A stretch of 64,000 bases of DNA from Triplophysa rosa (lineage: Eukaryota > Chordata > Actinopteri > Cypriniformes > Nemacheilidae), in the NCBI RefSeq assembly GCF_024868665.1, contig NC_079898.1:1093646-1157645 (forward strand). The letters run 5' to 3'. The notes below the pieces were generated by a model. That model ran no database searches and was not told the DNA's origin. It saw only the letters and a list, made by a program, of their open reading frames with translations. The translations under genes and the position numbers were made by a program. Positions 1-10,493 of the stretch are shown one piece after another. Numbering within the stretch: position 1 is the first letter of the stretch; each line of letters begins with the position of its first letter.

Positions 1-402
1 GGCGTTTCAGGCAGGTCTGGGTAAGCATTCGCTTTTAGATAGAATGCATCTTTTGTTCCGACACTTTCATTTTTGCAATTTTACTTGTCTAATACATGCA
101 TGGGCAACTTATAACACACCAAAGACACAGCAAAACACGTGATTGCACCATATGACCCCTTTAATGTATGGTATCATTGGCAATGTATCGAGATGCATCT
201 CGCATTGGCCTCAGTATGGAGATGCACATCCCTAATCATCCCTACAGTGTGAAAGCCCTGCTGATGTTGGTTTCACCAGCTGTCCATGTTTTATCACTGT
301 CTTGAGATTTTGAAATTCAAATACACTCGGTTACCTTTTTTAAAGAATAAAATAAATAAACCTCACGATTCGGTACATATCTCGATGCAGAGTTCATGAT
401 AC
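1..402. other. Intronic repeat debris, no gene
   Basis: Non-coding DNA in ccdc88a intron 2. A terminus of the CATATGACCCCTTTAA type, shared with repeats at 23785 and 36976, is at about 149-164. A second old repeat rich in 'ATCTCGATGCA'-like words runs to 402 and appears to resume after 1363, so the hAT at 403-1363 probably landed in it. No conserved reading frame is seen. Confidence 0.5.
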
Positions 403-1363
403 TAGGCCTGTAGCGACCCGTCGATGACGTCGTATTTTTGCATCGACGCTACGCCACAGCTCGCCACACACACGTGGGAGACCAAAACATTGCAGAATGG
501 AGGACGAAACAGTAACCTCCTCACATAATTCCGAACAAAGCCCCAATATAAAAGAAAAAATCCTAAAAAAACAGCTCGCCCTAAATCTTCGAAGGTATGG
601 GAATACTTCAAATTTAGTCCCAAACGTAAAGGTGTCGTTATTTGCGCTCTTTGCCAAATGGTGTTGGCACACCACACCAGCACAACGGCAATGTTGGAGC
701 ATCTGAAACGGAGGCACACCATTGTCACTCGTGAAGGAGACAATAACAAATAAGAACTAACGTTGGCTAAATTAATTTCATGTTTGTGTAGTGTGTTGTG
801 TAGCTTGAGCTCTGCGCACTTCGGTGGTGCTAGCTAACTATCTTAGCTCTCCGTGCAGTTTGTTCTTGCTAGGTAGCTACTGGCGCCTAGACAGCTGTGT
901 TTAGCTAACGTTAGTTATCATCTAATGTTGGCTTGAATGGAAGCTAGCTTACGGCTGCAGAACACAGCTATCTATAGTAGTAACATAGCACGAACAAACT
1001 GCACAGAGAGCTAAGATGCTTTGGTTACTTGGTTAGCCTAGCACCACCAAAGTGCACAGCTGCTAGATAGCCACGTTAGCATTCAAATAAACTAATCATA
1101 GCATAACACTGCAATGAGGTAAAGAGTAGATTGATTTTTGTTCATTATTAGATTGATAGATTGATTTGATCATTATTGATCAATTAGTAGATAGATTTTT
1201 GATATTGATATAGATTATTTTGGTATTTATTTGAGATACATTATGGTTTTTATTAGATTAATCGTTAGATCAATCGTCCAACTATTCGTTAGATTAGTCG
1301 ACTAATCGACAAAACGATCGCCAGATTAATCGTTTAATAAATAATCGTTTACCCCCAGCCCTA
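403..1363 (+). mobile_element. hAT element with BED-finger exon
   Basis: A 961-bp hAT-type DNA transposon derivative. The ends read TAGGCCTGTAG... and ...CCCAGCCCTA, flanked by a near-perfect 8-bp target duplication (CATGATAC at 395-402, CACGATAC at 1364-1371; 7 of 8 match). The 5' part keeps a broken transposase N-terminal exon (497-753). The middle has a large inverted repeat (about 814-875 against 989-1062), and the 3' part is AT-rich with 'TTAGATTAATCG'-type subterminal motifs. The catalytic part of the transposase is absent, so this is a non-autonomous internal-deletion copy. Orientation is taken from the BED exon. Confidence 0.8.
497..753 (+). pseudogene. hAT/ZBED transposase BED-finger exon, frameshifted
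   Basis: This is the N-terminal exon of a hAT transposase of the ZBED group. An ATG at 497 opens a serine- and lysine-rich leader. From about 580, in the next frame, comes a BED zinc finger: the aromatic motif KVWEYFKF, then CALC for the first zinc-ligand pair, then LEHLKRRH for the second, ending at a TAA (751-753). One base has been lost near 561, where a run of A follows 'ATCCT', splitting the exon into two frames. BED fingers bind the transposon ends. The ligands are intact but the protein cannot be read through. Confidence 0.8.
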
Positions 1364-2360
1364 CACGATACGATACACATCTCGATATTTTGAACTAAAT
1401 TAAGAAATATTTTCGAAATATTAACAATTTCAGTAACTTTTTGTTGCACATACAACTAGTAAAGAATTTTAACATTTTAAAGCTTAACTGAACCTTCTGT
1501 ACTGCAGGTTTGTCACTGAGTGTGAATTTTGACAGCAATTTTTGATTTCGTTTTAGTCATAGTCTTTTGACTAAAATGCAATTTAGTTTTAGTTATATTT
1601 TAGTCATCCCCATCATTTTAGTTTTAGTCTAGCTTTAGTCAATAAAATCTACATTATATTTAGTCTACTAAAATCTAACTGGTTTAACTAATTTATGATT
1701 ACTATAAAAAAGGGTGCGACCAAATTGTAAGTTGGTGGGATCAACTTAGAAAGTGCAACTAGTGGGAAAAATGAGTTTAGAGTAAGGATGTGGATATTGA
1801 TTATTTTAATAATCGAGTATTCGGATAATAAGTTATTTTTCTTTATTAAAGAGCAATACTAAATATACAAGAGAAAATTAGACAGGTCTCTTAAAACAAC
1901 ATTTAACATTTAAACAACTAATTTGTTTCCTTTTATAAAAAATAAACACATTTATTGCTGAAATGGCATACATTAATATCTGTGAAAACTAAACTCATTT
2001 AGCACATTCCATTGCCATATTAAATTCAAAATTCAATATAATACAAATATATAAATAAGAAACATAAATAAAAATAGAAAGAGCAATTTCAAATGTAAAC
2101 AACTAACTTCACTTTATGCATGATGCATTTAGTTGACCTAAATTTGTTTTAAAAGTTCTGTTTTTTACTTTTTACTATTACATAGTAATATATTTGTCCA
2201 CATAAAACTACTGTAGTTAACCAGACTTTTATTTTGGCAGGTTGTCGGAAGAAGCTTATTTTTTAGTGTGTGTTTGACGATAGCTTCACTTCACATAGCT
2301 TCACTCAGTAAAATGTTCTGAAATAAACTCTCAGACCAACTCTGCAGATCAAGTTAATAG
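1364..2360. other. AT-rich intronic DNA, no gene
   Basis: Very AT-rich sequence with no conserved coding potential. It includes a stretch at about 1545-1690 with repeated 'TTTTAGTCA'/'TTTAGTTTTAG' words. A related 'GTCAACG...GACGAAAATGAGACGAG' repeat is present near 50215-50440. The segment 2235-2340 resembles, inverted, the repeats near 39480-39540 and 57050-57110. Confidence 0.4.
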
Positions 2361-2525
2361 GCTTGTTCGACTTGATTGCGGCGCCGCAAGATCCAACAGG
2401 CAGATGATATCCAAGTACCACGAGAGCGATTTGAAAAACCATAAAAAGTTTGCTTTCGCACTCTTACGGCCCTTTGATGTCATCTGCCTGTCGGATCTTG
2501 CGGTGCCGCATCAAGTCGAACAAGC
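2361..2525. repeat. Foldback inverted repeat, about 50-bp arms
   Basis: A compact palindromic element. The left arm (2361-2410) starts GCTTGTTCGACTTGAT and the right arm (2476-2525) ends ATCAAGTCGAACAAGC. The arms are near-perfect reverse complements over about 50 bp, separated by a 65-bp loop. It looks like a foldback MITE. No clear target duplication was found, so the superfamily is not assigned. Confidence 0.75.
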
Positions 2526-2890
2526 AAAATGTGATCATGTCCTCATACAGTGCAGATGCAGACAAATCCATGAGAATCACGCTAAACTGTGCAGTTCATT
2601 CACTCAGACATGCAGAACATGTGTAAATAACAGGATTGCAGCCGGAAAACAAGTTTCACTCGCAAAATAGACTAAAACTAAGTAAAATAGCGGTTCACCA
2701 TTGATTAACGTCACACAGAAACAAGCACAAAACAAACGCACTTCATACAAACAAGCGGCTCTGTTTAATGCACCTGCCAAACTGTATCACATGCGGGCTA
2801 CACTGGTCAATACATAACGTTATATGCCACACTGTACAGCCCTGATAAGTGCACATGTGTTTAAACAGCCTTTGAACATAACAGGTACTG

Positions 2891-2933
2891 TAAACACTAT
2901 GGGACGCGCACTGGACAGACAGGATAAACTTTG
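2891..2933 (+). repeat. 43-bp direct repeat, 5' flank of L2
   Basis: Identical over 43 bp to 6665-6707. It begins TAAACACTATGGGACG and ends ATAAACTTTG. It sits exactly at the 5' edge of the L2 insertion, with its partner directly after the (TTGAG)n tail, so the best reading is a long target-site duplication. Confidence 0.8.
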
Positions 2934-2979
2934 ACAAACTTTTGAACAAAATACAGATAATCAACTGTTATGACTCGGA

Positions 2980-5732
2980 TTGCTAAATATTAGATCTCTC
3001 TCTAATAAAGCACTTTTTGTTAACGATATGATAACAGATCATAAAATAGACATGCTCTGTTTGACAGAAACATGGCTAAAACCAGATGATTATATTTCTT
3101 TAAATGAATCTGTCCCCAAAGGGACTCTAAATATAATTCTTTTGAAGTCATGGTTCTTCATGTTTCAACACCTAATACTAAAGATAAAACACTTTTTAAA
3201 TTGATTCTAGCTATTGTATATAGGCCTCCAGGGCACCACACAGATTTTATTAAAGAATTTGGTGGGTTCTTATCAGAACTAGTACTGGCCGCAGATAGAC
3301 TCCTTGTCGTTGGTGACTTTAACATCCACGTAGATAACGTTACAGATGCCTTAGGAATGGCTTTCAAAGACACTCTTAACTCCATGGGCATTAGTCAACA
3401 TGTGTCAGGACCCACTCACCTTCGTAATCATACTTTAGATTTAATACTGTCTTACGGTATAAATGTGGACGACGTTAAAATCCTTCAGCAGAGTGAAGAC
3501 ATTTCGGATCATTATCTGGTATTATGTTTGCTTCACTGGCCTACGGCTGCAAATAAAACTCATTGTTACAAATATGGTAGAACAATAACTTCAACTACCA
3601 AAGATGCGTTTCTCGATAATCTGCCCGAATTGTCTCAAATCATGAGAAATAACGTTGAAGATCTTGACATTACCACTGAAAATTTTAATTCCACCTTCTC
3701 GGTAACGCTAGACAAAGTTGCTCCACTACGTTTAAAGAAGATTAAAAATGGCAGCCCCACACCGTGGTATAATGAACACACTCAGGCTCTAAAGAAAGCG
3801 GCCCGAAAAATGGAGCGCAACTTTAAGAAAACTAAATTAGAGGTATTTCGTACAGCATGGAAGGATAGTATTCGAAAATACAGGAAAGCCCTAATAACTT
3901 CTAGATCCGCCTACTTTTCATCACTAATAGAAGAAAACCAGCACAACCCTAGGTTTTTATTTAACACGGTGGCTAAATTAACAAAAAATAAATCGTCAGT
4001 GACTTCTGATCCTGTATATCAGCATAGCAGTGATGAATTTATGAACTACTTCACATATAAAATCCAAGATATTAGAGAAAAAATTATAACAATGCAATCA
4101 GAAGTGAAACCCGCTGAACAAACTAACTACAGCGCCCTTAAGGAGAAAATGCAATTATTTTATACCGTAGATCAAGATGAGCTGTCTAAAATTATTAGAT
4201 CATCTAAATCAACAACATGCATACTAGACCCTATACCTACAAATCTACTGAAAGAGATGCTCCCAGAAATTATAGATCCTCTTCTTGGTATTATTAACTC
4301 ATCTCTGACATTAGGACATGTGCCTAAAGCATATAAGGTGGCTGTTATAAGGCCCCTTGTCAAAAAACCCCAACTCGACCCTAGAGAACTAAGGAACTAC
4401 AGGCCTATATCGAATCTACCTTTCATATCTAAAGTTCTGGAAAAAGTAGTTTCAACTCAATTATGCTCCTTCCTCCAAAGGAATGACATCAATGAAGAAT
4501 TCCAGTCTGGATTTAGAGCATGTCACAGTACAGAGACTGCTTTGATCAGAGTTACAAATGATCTGCTATTGGCGTCTGACCGAGGTTGTATCTCGTTATT
4601 GGTGCTGCTAGACCTTAGTGCTGCATTCGATACCATTGACCACAGCACACTCCTACATAGACTCGAAAATTATGTCGGCATTAAGGGAATAGCTTTGAAA
4701 TGGTTTAAATCTTATTTATCCGACCGTTTTCAATTTGTAGCAATAAACAATGAGGTGTCACGCAAATCGCAAGTCCAGTACGGTGTACCACAGGGCTCAG
4801 TCTTAGGGCCTCTGCTCTTCGCATTATACATGCTACCTCTAGGAGATATAATAAAGCGACACGGAGTTAGCTTTCACTGTTATGCTGATGATACTCAACT
4901 TTATATTTCCTCGAAGCCTCATGAAACACAGCAGTTCCATCGAATAATGGAATGCATAGTCGATATAAAAAACTGGATGAGTAACAACTTTTTATTACTG
5001 AACTCGGACAAAACGGAAGTGTTACTTATTGGACCGAAAACTGCTATAAGTAACAACCAAGAATACTGTTTAACTATTGACGGATGTTCCATAAAACCCT
5101 CGTCGTCAGCAAAGAATCTTGGCGTTCTATTCGATAGTAATCTGTCATTTGAGAGCCACGTCGCCAACACCTGTAAAATTGCGTTTTTCCATTTTAAGAA
5201 TATATCTAAACTACGTCATATGCTGTCAATCGCAGATGCAGAGAAGTTAATTCATGCATTCATGACATCAAGACTAGATTACTGTAATGCACTGTTAGGT
5301 GGTTGCCCTGCAGGCTTATTACAAAAACTCCAATTGGTCCAAAACGCGGCAGCTCGAGTTCTTACACGTACAAAAAAGTATGAACATATTAGCCCGGTTC
5401 TGTCAACCTTGCACTGGTTACCTATAAAGCATCGCGTTAACTTTAAAATCTTGCTTATTACCTATAAAGCCTTACATGGTTTAGCTCCTCAGTACTTGAA
5501 TGAACTCCTTTTGTATTACAGTCCTTCACGTGCATTACGCTCTCAGGCGTCCTGTCAGTTGGTAATACCTAGAATTTCAAAATCAAGTGCAGGTGGTAGA
5601 TCCTTTTCCTATCTAGCGCCTAAACTTTGGAATAGTCTTCCCTGCACTGTCCGGGAGGCAGACACACTCTGTCAGTTTAAATCTAGACTAAAGACGCATC
5701 TTTTTAATCTTGCATACACTACTCTTCCATAA
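2980..5732 (+). pseudogene. L2 ORF2: endonuclease plus reverse transcriptase
   Basis: ORF2 of the L2 element. A short N-terminal piece (2980-3140) has the endonuclease motifs NIRSLSNK and LCLTETWL. The frame then changes near 3125-3150, where endonuclease sequence also appears to be missing. From 3150 an open frame of 860 codons carries YRPPG, GDFN and SDHYLV of the endonuclease. The reverse transcriptase follows, with RNYRPISNLPFISK, DLSAAFDTIDH, GVPQGSVLGP and the catalytic YADD (4881-4892). The C-terminal L2 signature LAPKLWNSLP is near the end. The RT domain looks intact; the broken endonuclease front makes the copy inactive. An in-frame TGA lies just upstream of 2980. Confidence 0.9.
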
Positions 5733-6368
5733 TATAAATCTTCAGAGGGTTTAGGCTGCATTAGTTAGATCAACCGGAACCAAAAACACAACTGATGTAC
5801 TTGTTGCATCAAAGAGTACAGAACAGTACTCTACTCTCAGCCAGTCTTGTCTCATTGTTCCAAGGTTACCACAGCGAGCAGGATGCAGTTCATGGCCTGA
5901 CCTGATGGTAGAGCGGAGAATGGGAAGTGGGGACCTGACAAGAGCTGAGATGATAGAGCTGGATAAAGAAGGACGCGGTCTCTTGACATGTCTTCACCAC
6001 AAAACTTCAAATGCTATTAGATTATTAATGATAATCTTAAACTATAATTTATTTTATTATTAAGTTTATTTATTTTATTTAGCCTTGTTGTGCAAGTTCT
6101 CTGGAGCTTGTGCAGAGGCAGCAGCTTTTGCCAGAGGGGAACTGGAATCCCCTGGTTGGGCCTGGGTTCTCCTGAGGTTTTTTTTCTCGATTAGAGTTTT
6201 GGGTTCCTCGCCACCGTTTGCATACTGTTTTTGCACTATCTGCCTGGCCGGGGGGGCTGCTTTAGAATTTTAAAGTTTTACTTAATTAATATTGCATATA
6301 GGAATTTATAGTCTGTTATATTTGACCTGTGCTTCTCTCTCCTTTATCCTAAATGTGTGCTCTCACTG

Positions 6369-6370
<2 letters not shown>

Positions 6371-6418
<48 letters not shown>

Positions 6419-6428
6419 GTGTGTGTGT
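6371..6428. repeat. (GT)n microsatellite in L2 3' UTR
   Basis: A near-pure GT run with a single TTG interruption near 6418, followed by imperfect GT/GC-rich sequence to about 6505. It lies inside the L2 3' UTR and accounts for the CVCV and THTH reading frames on both strands, which are not genes. Confidence 0.95.
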
Positions 6429-6664
6429 GCGTGCGCATCCGTGTGTGTGTGTGTGTCTCTATGTCTATGTGTGTTAGTACGTGTGCATATTGTGTGTGTG
6501 GAGTGTTTTGTATGTGGTTATGTCTGTCTTCTGTGTTTTCAACCTTTTCTTGTTTTTGCAGGTACAACTTTAATTATTTTGCTTATAGTCAATATGTCTC
6601 ATGTACAGCTGCTTTGTAACAATGAAAATTGTAAAAGTGCTATATAAATAAAGTTGAGTTGAGT

Positions 6665-6707
6665 TAAACACTATGGGACGCGCACTGGACAGACAGGATA
6701 AACTTTG
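6665..6707 (+). repeat. 43-bp direct repeat, 3' flank of L2
   Basis: Second copy of the 43-bp repeat at 2891-2933, directly after the L2 TTGAG tail. It is followed by unique sequence (CCAGCTGAAG). Confidence 0.8.
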
Positions 6708-6770
6708 CCAGCTGAAGTCCTAAAAGTTCGGTTTTAAGGTACCAAGCACAATGTTCTCTCACCATTCTCA

Positions 6771-6912
6771 CACACACGCACTAACACACACGCACTAACA
6801 CACACGCACTAACACACACGCACTAACACACACGCACTAACACACACGCACTAACACACACGCACTAACACACGCACGCACTAACACACGCACACACTAA
6901 CGCACGCACGCA
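6771..6912. repeat. 14-bp minisatellite (CACACACGCACTAA)n
   Basis: About ten tandem copies of CACACACGCACTAA. The last units drift toward CACGCACGCACTAA and CACGCACACACTAA. Simple sequence; no coding role is inferred. Confidence 0.9.
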
Positions 6913-7295
6913 CAGTGTTTGTTGCAGCCTCATGGTTGTCAGAGCAGAAATGAAAGCCTCTGCCCTCTGTATATTTTTCTGTAATTTATTCTGCAGCGTC
7001 TTCTGTGTTTACATAACATGTCCAGTAGGGATGCACCGAAATGAAAATTCTTGGCCGAAGCAGAACGAAAATGAAACAATTGGCCGAAGGCCGAATACCA
7101 AACATGGCTTTACGTATTTCTTCTATTTATTTAGCCAATTTTTTCACTATTGCATAAACTGAATGGTCAAAATGTTTTTTATATTTTGTCTTGCTTTTCA
7201 ATATAATACAATATACCTTAAAATAAAATTGAACAAAACAAGTATGCTAAATTAAAACAAAAAAAAATTTGCCCTCGCCCTTCTTGAATAGCCTA

Positions 7296-8769
7296 CAGTA
7301 TTTCACAGTAGTGAGTACACGCCTCACATTTTTGTAAATATGTTATTATATCTTTTCATGTGACAACACTGAAGAAATTAAACTTTGCTACAATGTAAAG
7401 AAGTGAGTGTACAGCTTGTATAACAGTGTAAATTTGCTGTCCCCTCAAAATAAAAACTGCCTTAACCCTCTTGGGAATGGAGTTCACCAGAGCTTCACAG
7501 GTTGCCACTGGAGTCCTCTTCCACTCCTCCATGACGATATCACGGAGCTGGTGGATGTTAGTGACCTTGCGCTCCTCCACCTTCTGTTTGAGGATGCCCC
7601 ACAGATGTTCAATAGGGTTTAGGTCTGGAGACATGCTTTGCCAGTCCATCATCTTTACCCTCAGCTTCTTTTGGGGTTGTTATCATGTTGGAATACTGCC
7701 CTGCGTCCCAGTCTCCGAAGGGAGGGGATCATGCTCTGCTTCAGTATGTCACAGTACATGTTGGCATTCATGGTTCCCTCAATGAACTGTAGCTCTCCAG
7801 TGCCGGCAGCACTCATTGCAGCCCCAGACCATGACACTCCCACCACCATGCTTGACTGTAGGCAAGACACACTTGTCTTTGTATTCCTCACCTGGTTGCC
7901 GCCACACACGCTTGACACCATCTGAACCAAACAAGTTTATCTTGGTCTCATCAGACCATAGGACATGGTTCCAATAATCCATGTCCTTAGTCTGCTTGTC
8001 TTCAGCAAAGTGTTTGCGGGCTTTCTTGTGCATCATCTTTAGAAGAGGCTTCTTTCTGGGACGACAGCCATGCAGACCAATTTGATGCAGTGTGCGGCGT
8101 ATGGTCTGAGCACTGACAGGCTGACCCCTTCAACCTCTGCAGCAATGCTGGCAGCACTCATCCGTCTATTTCCCAAAGACAACCTTTGGATATGACGCTG
8201 AGCACGTGCACTCAACTTCTTTGGTTGACCATGGCAAGGCCTGTTCTGAGCGGAACCTGTCCTGTTAAACCGCTGAATGGTCTTGGCCACTGTGCTGCAG
8301 CTCAGTTTCAGGGTCTTAGCAATCTTTTTATAGCCTAGGCCATCTTTATGTAGAGAAACAATTCTTTCTTTCAGATCCTCAGAGAGTTCTTTGCCATGTT
8401 GAACTTCCAGTGACCAGTATGAGAGAGTGAGAGCGATAACACCAAATTTAACTTACCTGCTCCCCATTCACACCTGAGACCTTGTAACATTAAAGAATCG
8501 CATGACACCGGGGAGGGAAAATGGCTAATTGGGCCCAATTTGGACATTTTCACTTAGGGGTGTACTTACTTTTGTTGCCAGCGGTTTAGACATTAATGGC
8601 TGTGTGTTGAGTTATTTTGAGGGGACAGCAAATTTACACTGTTATACAAGCTGTACACTCACTACTTTACATTTTAGCAAAGTGTCATTTCTGCAGTGTT
8701 GTCACATGAAAAGATATAATCAAATATTTACAAAAATGTGAGGGGTGTACTCACTTCTGTGAGATACTG
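7296..8769 (-). mobile_element. Tc1-like transposon, inactivated
   Basis: A 1474-bp Tc1/mariner element inserted at a TA (7294-7295 and 8770-8771) inside the hAT at 7026-11453. Long inverted repeats of roughly 150-160 bp begin CAGTATTTCACAGTAGTGAG on the left and end CTCACTTCTGTGAGATACTG on the right. The transposase lies on the minus strand. A piece of the same family, from the right-end region, is at 28360-28570. Confidence 0.9.
7405..8397 (-). pseudogene. Tc1-like transposase, frameshifted
   Basis: A DDE transposase related to Tc1. It starts at the ATG at 8395-8397 (MAK...), loses one base within about ten bases, and continues as helix-turn-helix sequence (STVAKTIQRFNRTGS) in another frame. 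Further breaks occur near 8038 and 7790. The catalytic motifs are still recognisable: WSDETKINLFG, HDNNPK and SPDLNPIEHLW. Intact members are about 330-340 residues. Several frame changes make this copy dead. Confidence 0.88.
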
Positions 8770-9417
8770 TATATTAGGCCTATAACTGACTGCTGAAAGA
8801 ATGTACTGTACTCTGTACTTCTACAACAAAACACTTCATTAATAAAAAGTGTCATTCAACATTATAAGCTAAAAATATGAATAAATGAAAACTGTTGGAT
8901 TATTATAGGCTACACTGCAAAATGATTCAAAGGATGTCGCGAGCGGCGGGGCTACTGTCAGACCGACCACTCCAGTCTGAAGTACACAAGTTACCAACCG
9001 GTAAAGACACTTTCATTCAGAAATTTACTCCGGTGTGGCAAGTTCTGTGCTGTGTCTTTCTCTGACACTTTAAAGCAACACAAGAGAACTTTTGTTTAGG
9101 GTTCCCCCATGTTGATAAGCACAATTGTCTGTTATCAATGTCGTTAATACTGTCGTAGTATAAGCTTCCCCATGGGCAGCACAATACATGTGAATTTGTT
9201 GACTAAGTAGAAACCGCTGTCACATCATGTCACTTCATAAACTGTGCATGTACTAAAGCACTGTTTTGGCTCTTGAGGGGTATACTACTGGGCTATACTA
9301 ATAGCTCAAACTAGATTCTGAAGTAGCAGCTGGTTGTTACCCGTTAACACATAGCGTGCTAGCTACATAGCGCATTTGCAGTCACCCAAAACACAACGCA
9401 TGAATGTGTTTAGTAAC

Positions 9418-9920
9418 TAGGCATGGGCTGAATACCGGTTTCAAGGTATACCACGGTTTGGAAAAGCCACGGTTTTAAAACCACTGAAAGTTTCTGTTGT
9501 ATCGTTCCAAAGGTATGAGCTGTTTAGTACATGAATCCATCAGGTTCTGTGCTATATTTTGTTTATGCTTAATTAGTTGCTTGCACATCTGCATTTAATT
9601 TATTTATGCATGTATATATGAATGGATGAATGCATGTAAGTTTAATTACTGAAAGTGCATGTAAAAGAAGATTAGAAAGGTGTGCCATGCTTTCAAAATG
9701 TTTAGGAAGCACTGATTTAACGTGACATACTATACATGTTTACTATTGTTCCAAATATTTTGTTGCTTAAAAATCAAATCTATTGTGTTCAATGTTTTTT
9801 ACTTGGACATTTAAAATAACACATTTTAAAGCTGCAGCCACAATACCACCATACCGTGAAACTGTGATAGTTTGCCTTAAGGTTACCATACCGTCAAAAT
9901 CTCATACTGGCCCATGCCTA
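9418..9920. mobile_element. Small hAT element, 503 bp
   Basis: Ends TAGGCATGGGC... and ...GCCCATGCCTA form an 11-bp inverted repeat. The 8-bp target duplication is perfect: TTAGTAAC at 9410-9417 and 9921-9928. Both ends carry 'TACCGGT/ATACCGT'-like subterminal words. No coding sequence. Nested inside the TTAA element at 9074-11258. Confidence 0.88.
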
Positions 9921-10046
9921 TTAGTAACCAACGAAAATAATTTTCAGTAGTTATATTTTCGGAAAGACACTCAACCAGGCGTTGTAGTTTGTGTAACAGG
10001 TGAAATCACTAACTTACACTCAAGTCGCTATGGGAATAGTGCCTAG

Positions 10047-10493
10047 TAGGGCTGTCGCGATAAATATCACGTGATTTATGCACAACTTTTGAGTGAAGTA
10101 TGGGAAAATGCTGCTGCATCCGAAAACCAGAGGGGGCTCTCTCGTGCGGAAACTCCAAATACGCACTGCAGAAGAAGACCATAACACAGTCTAGAATCTA
10201 GGAAATGCCTAAGGACATGTTTTTATCACTGTTACTCAAGCCTCATCAGGTATTTTTATGATAATAAAGTATATTCATAATGATCATGTTTGACGGGTGT
10301 TGCTTTTTCAAATACACATTATAAGCGACTCAAACTCGCACTGCTTTAGATCGAGCAGCAATTCCTACTGATCCCAGAGCCGTGCTTCACGGACAAGCTA
10401 CGCATTAAAAAAAATATTGACACATTGCATATTGCAGCCAGCTTGATTTCAATAGGATTTAGTAGTATCGCGATAAATTATTGTGCAGCCCTA
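10047..10493. mobile_element. Small hAT element, 447 bp
   Basis: Ends TAGGGCTGTCGCGATAAA... and ...GTGCAGCCCTA, with a perfect 8-bp target duplication GTGCCTAG (10039-10046 and 10494-10501). A diverged relative is at 27630-27929 and a third, more decayed, at about 31231-31650. Shared internal sequence includes AGTGAAGTATGGGAAAATGC and GATCGAGCAG. No coding sequence. Confidence 0.88.

Larger units (their letters stand above)
2934..6664 (+). mobile_element. L2-type LINE, nearly full ORF2
   Basis: A non-LTR retrotransposon of the L2 (CR1-like) group, 3731 bp, on the plus strand, inserted in ccdc88a intron 2. It contains an apurinic endonuclease/reverse transcriptase reading frame (2980-5732), a 3' UTR of about 900 bp, an internal (GT)n run (6371-6428) and the typical fish L2 3' end: GCTATATAAATAAAG followed by a short TTGAG repeat. 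It is bounded by 43-bp direct repeats. The 5' end is truncated and the start of the endonuclease region is damaged. A second, 5'-truncated L2-like 3' end lies at 20815-21098. Confidence 0.9.

Noticed and set aside
394..749. Minus-strand open frames of 107 and 115 codons
   Set aside because: They are antisense to the BED-finger exon (497-753), whose sequence matches a known domain on the plus strand; no domain is visible in the antisense frames.
6349..6647. Open frames on both strands rich in C/V or T/H
   Set aside because: They translate the (GT)n microsatellite of the L2 3' UTR.
6771..6912. CRISPR-like array appearance of the 14-bp repeats
   Set aside because: The units are contiguous with no spacers, in a vertebrate intron; it is a minisatellite.
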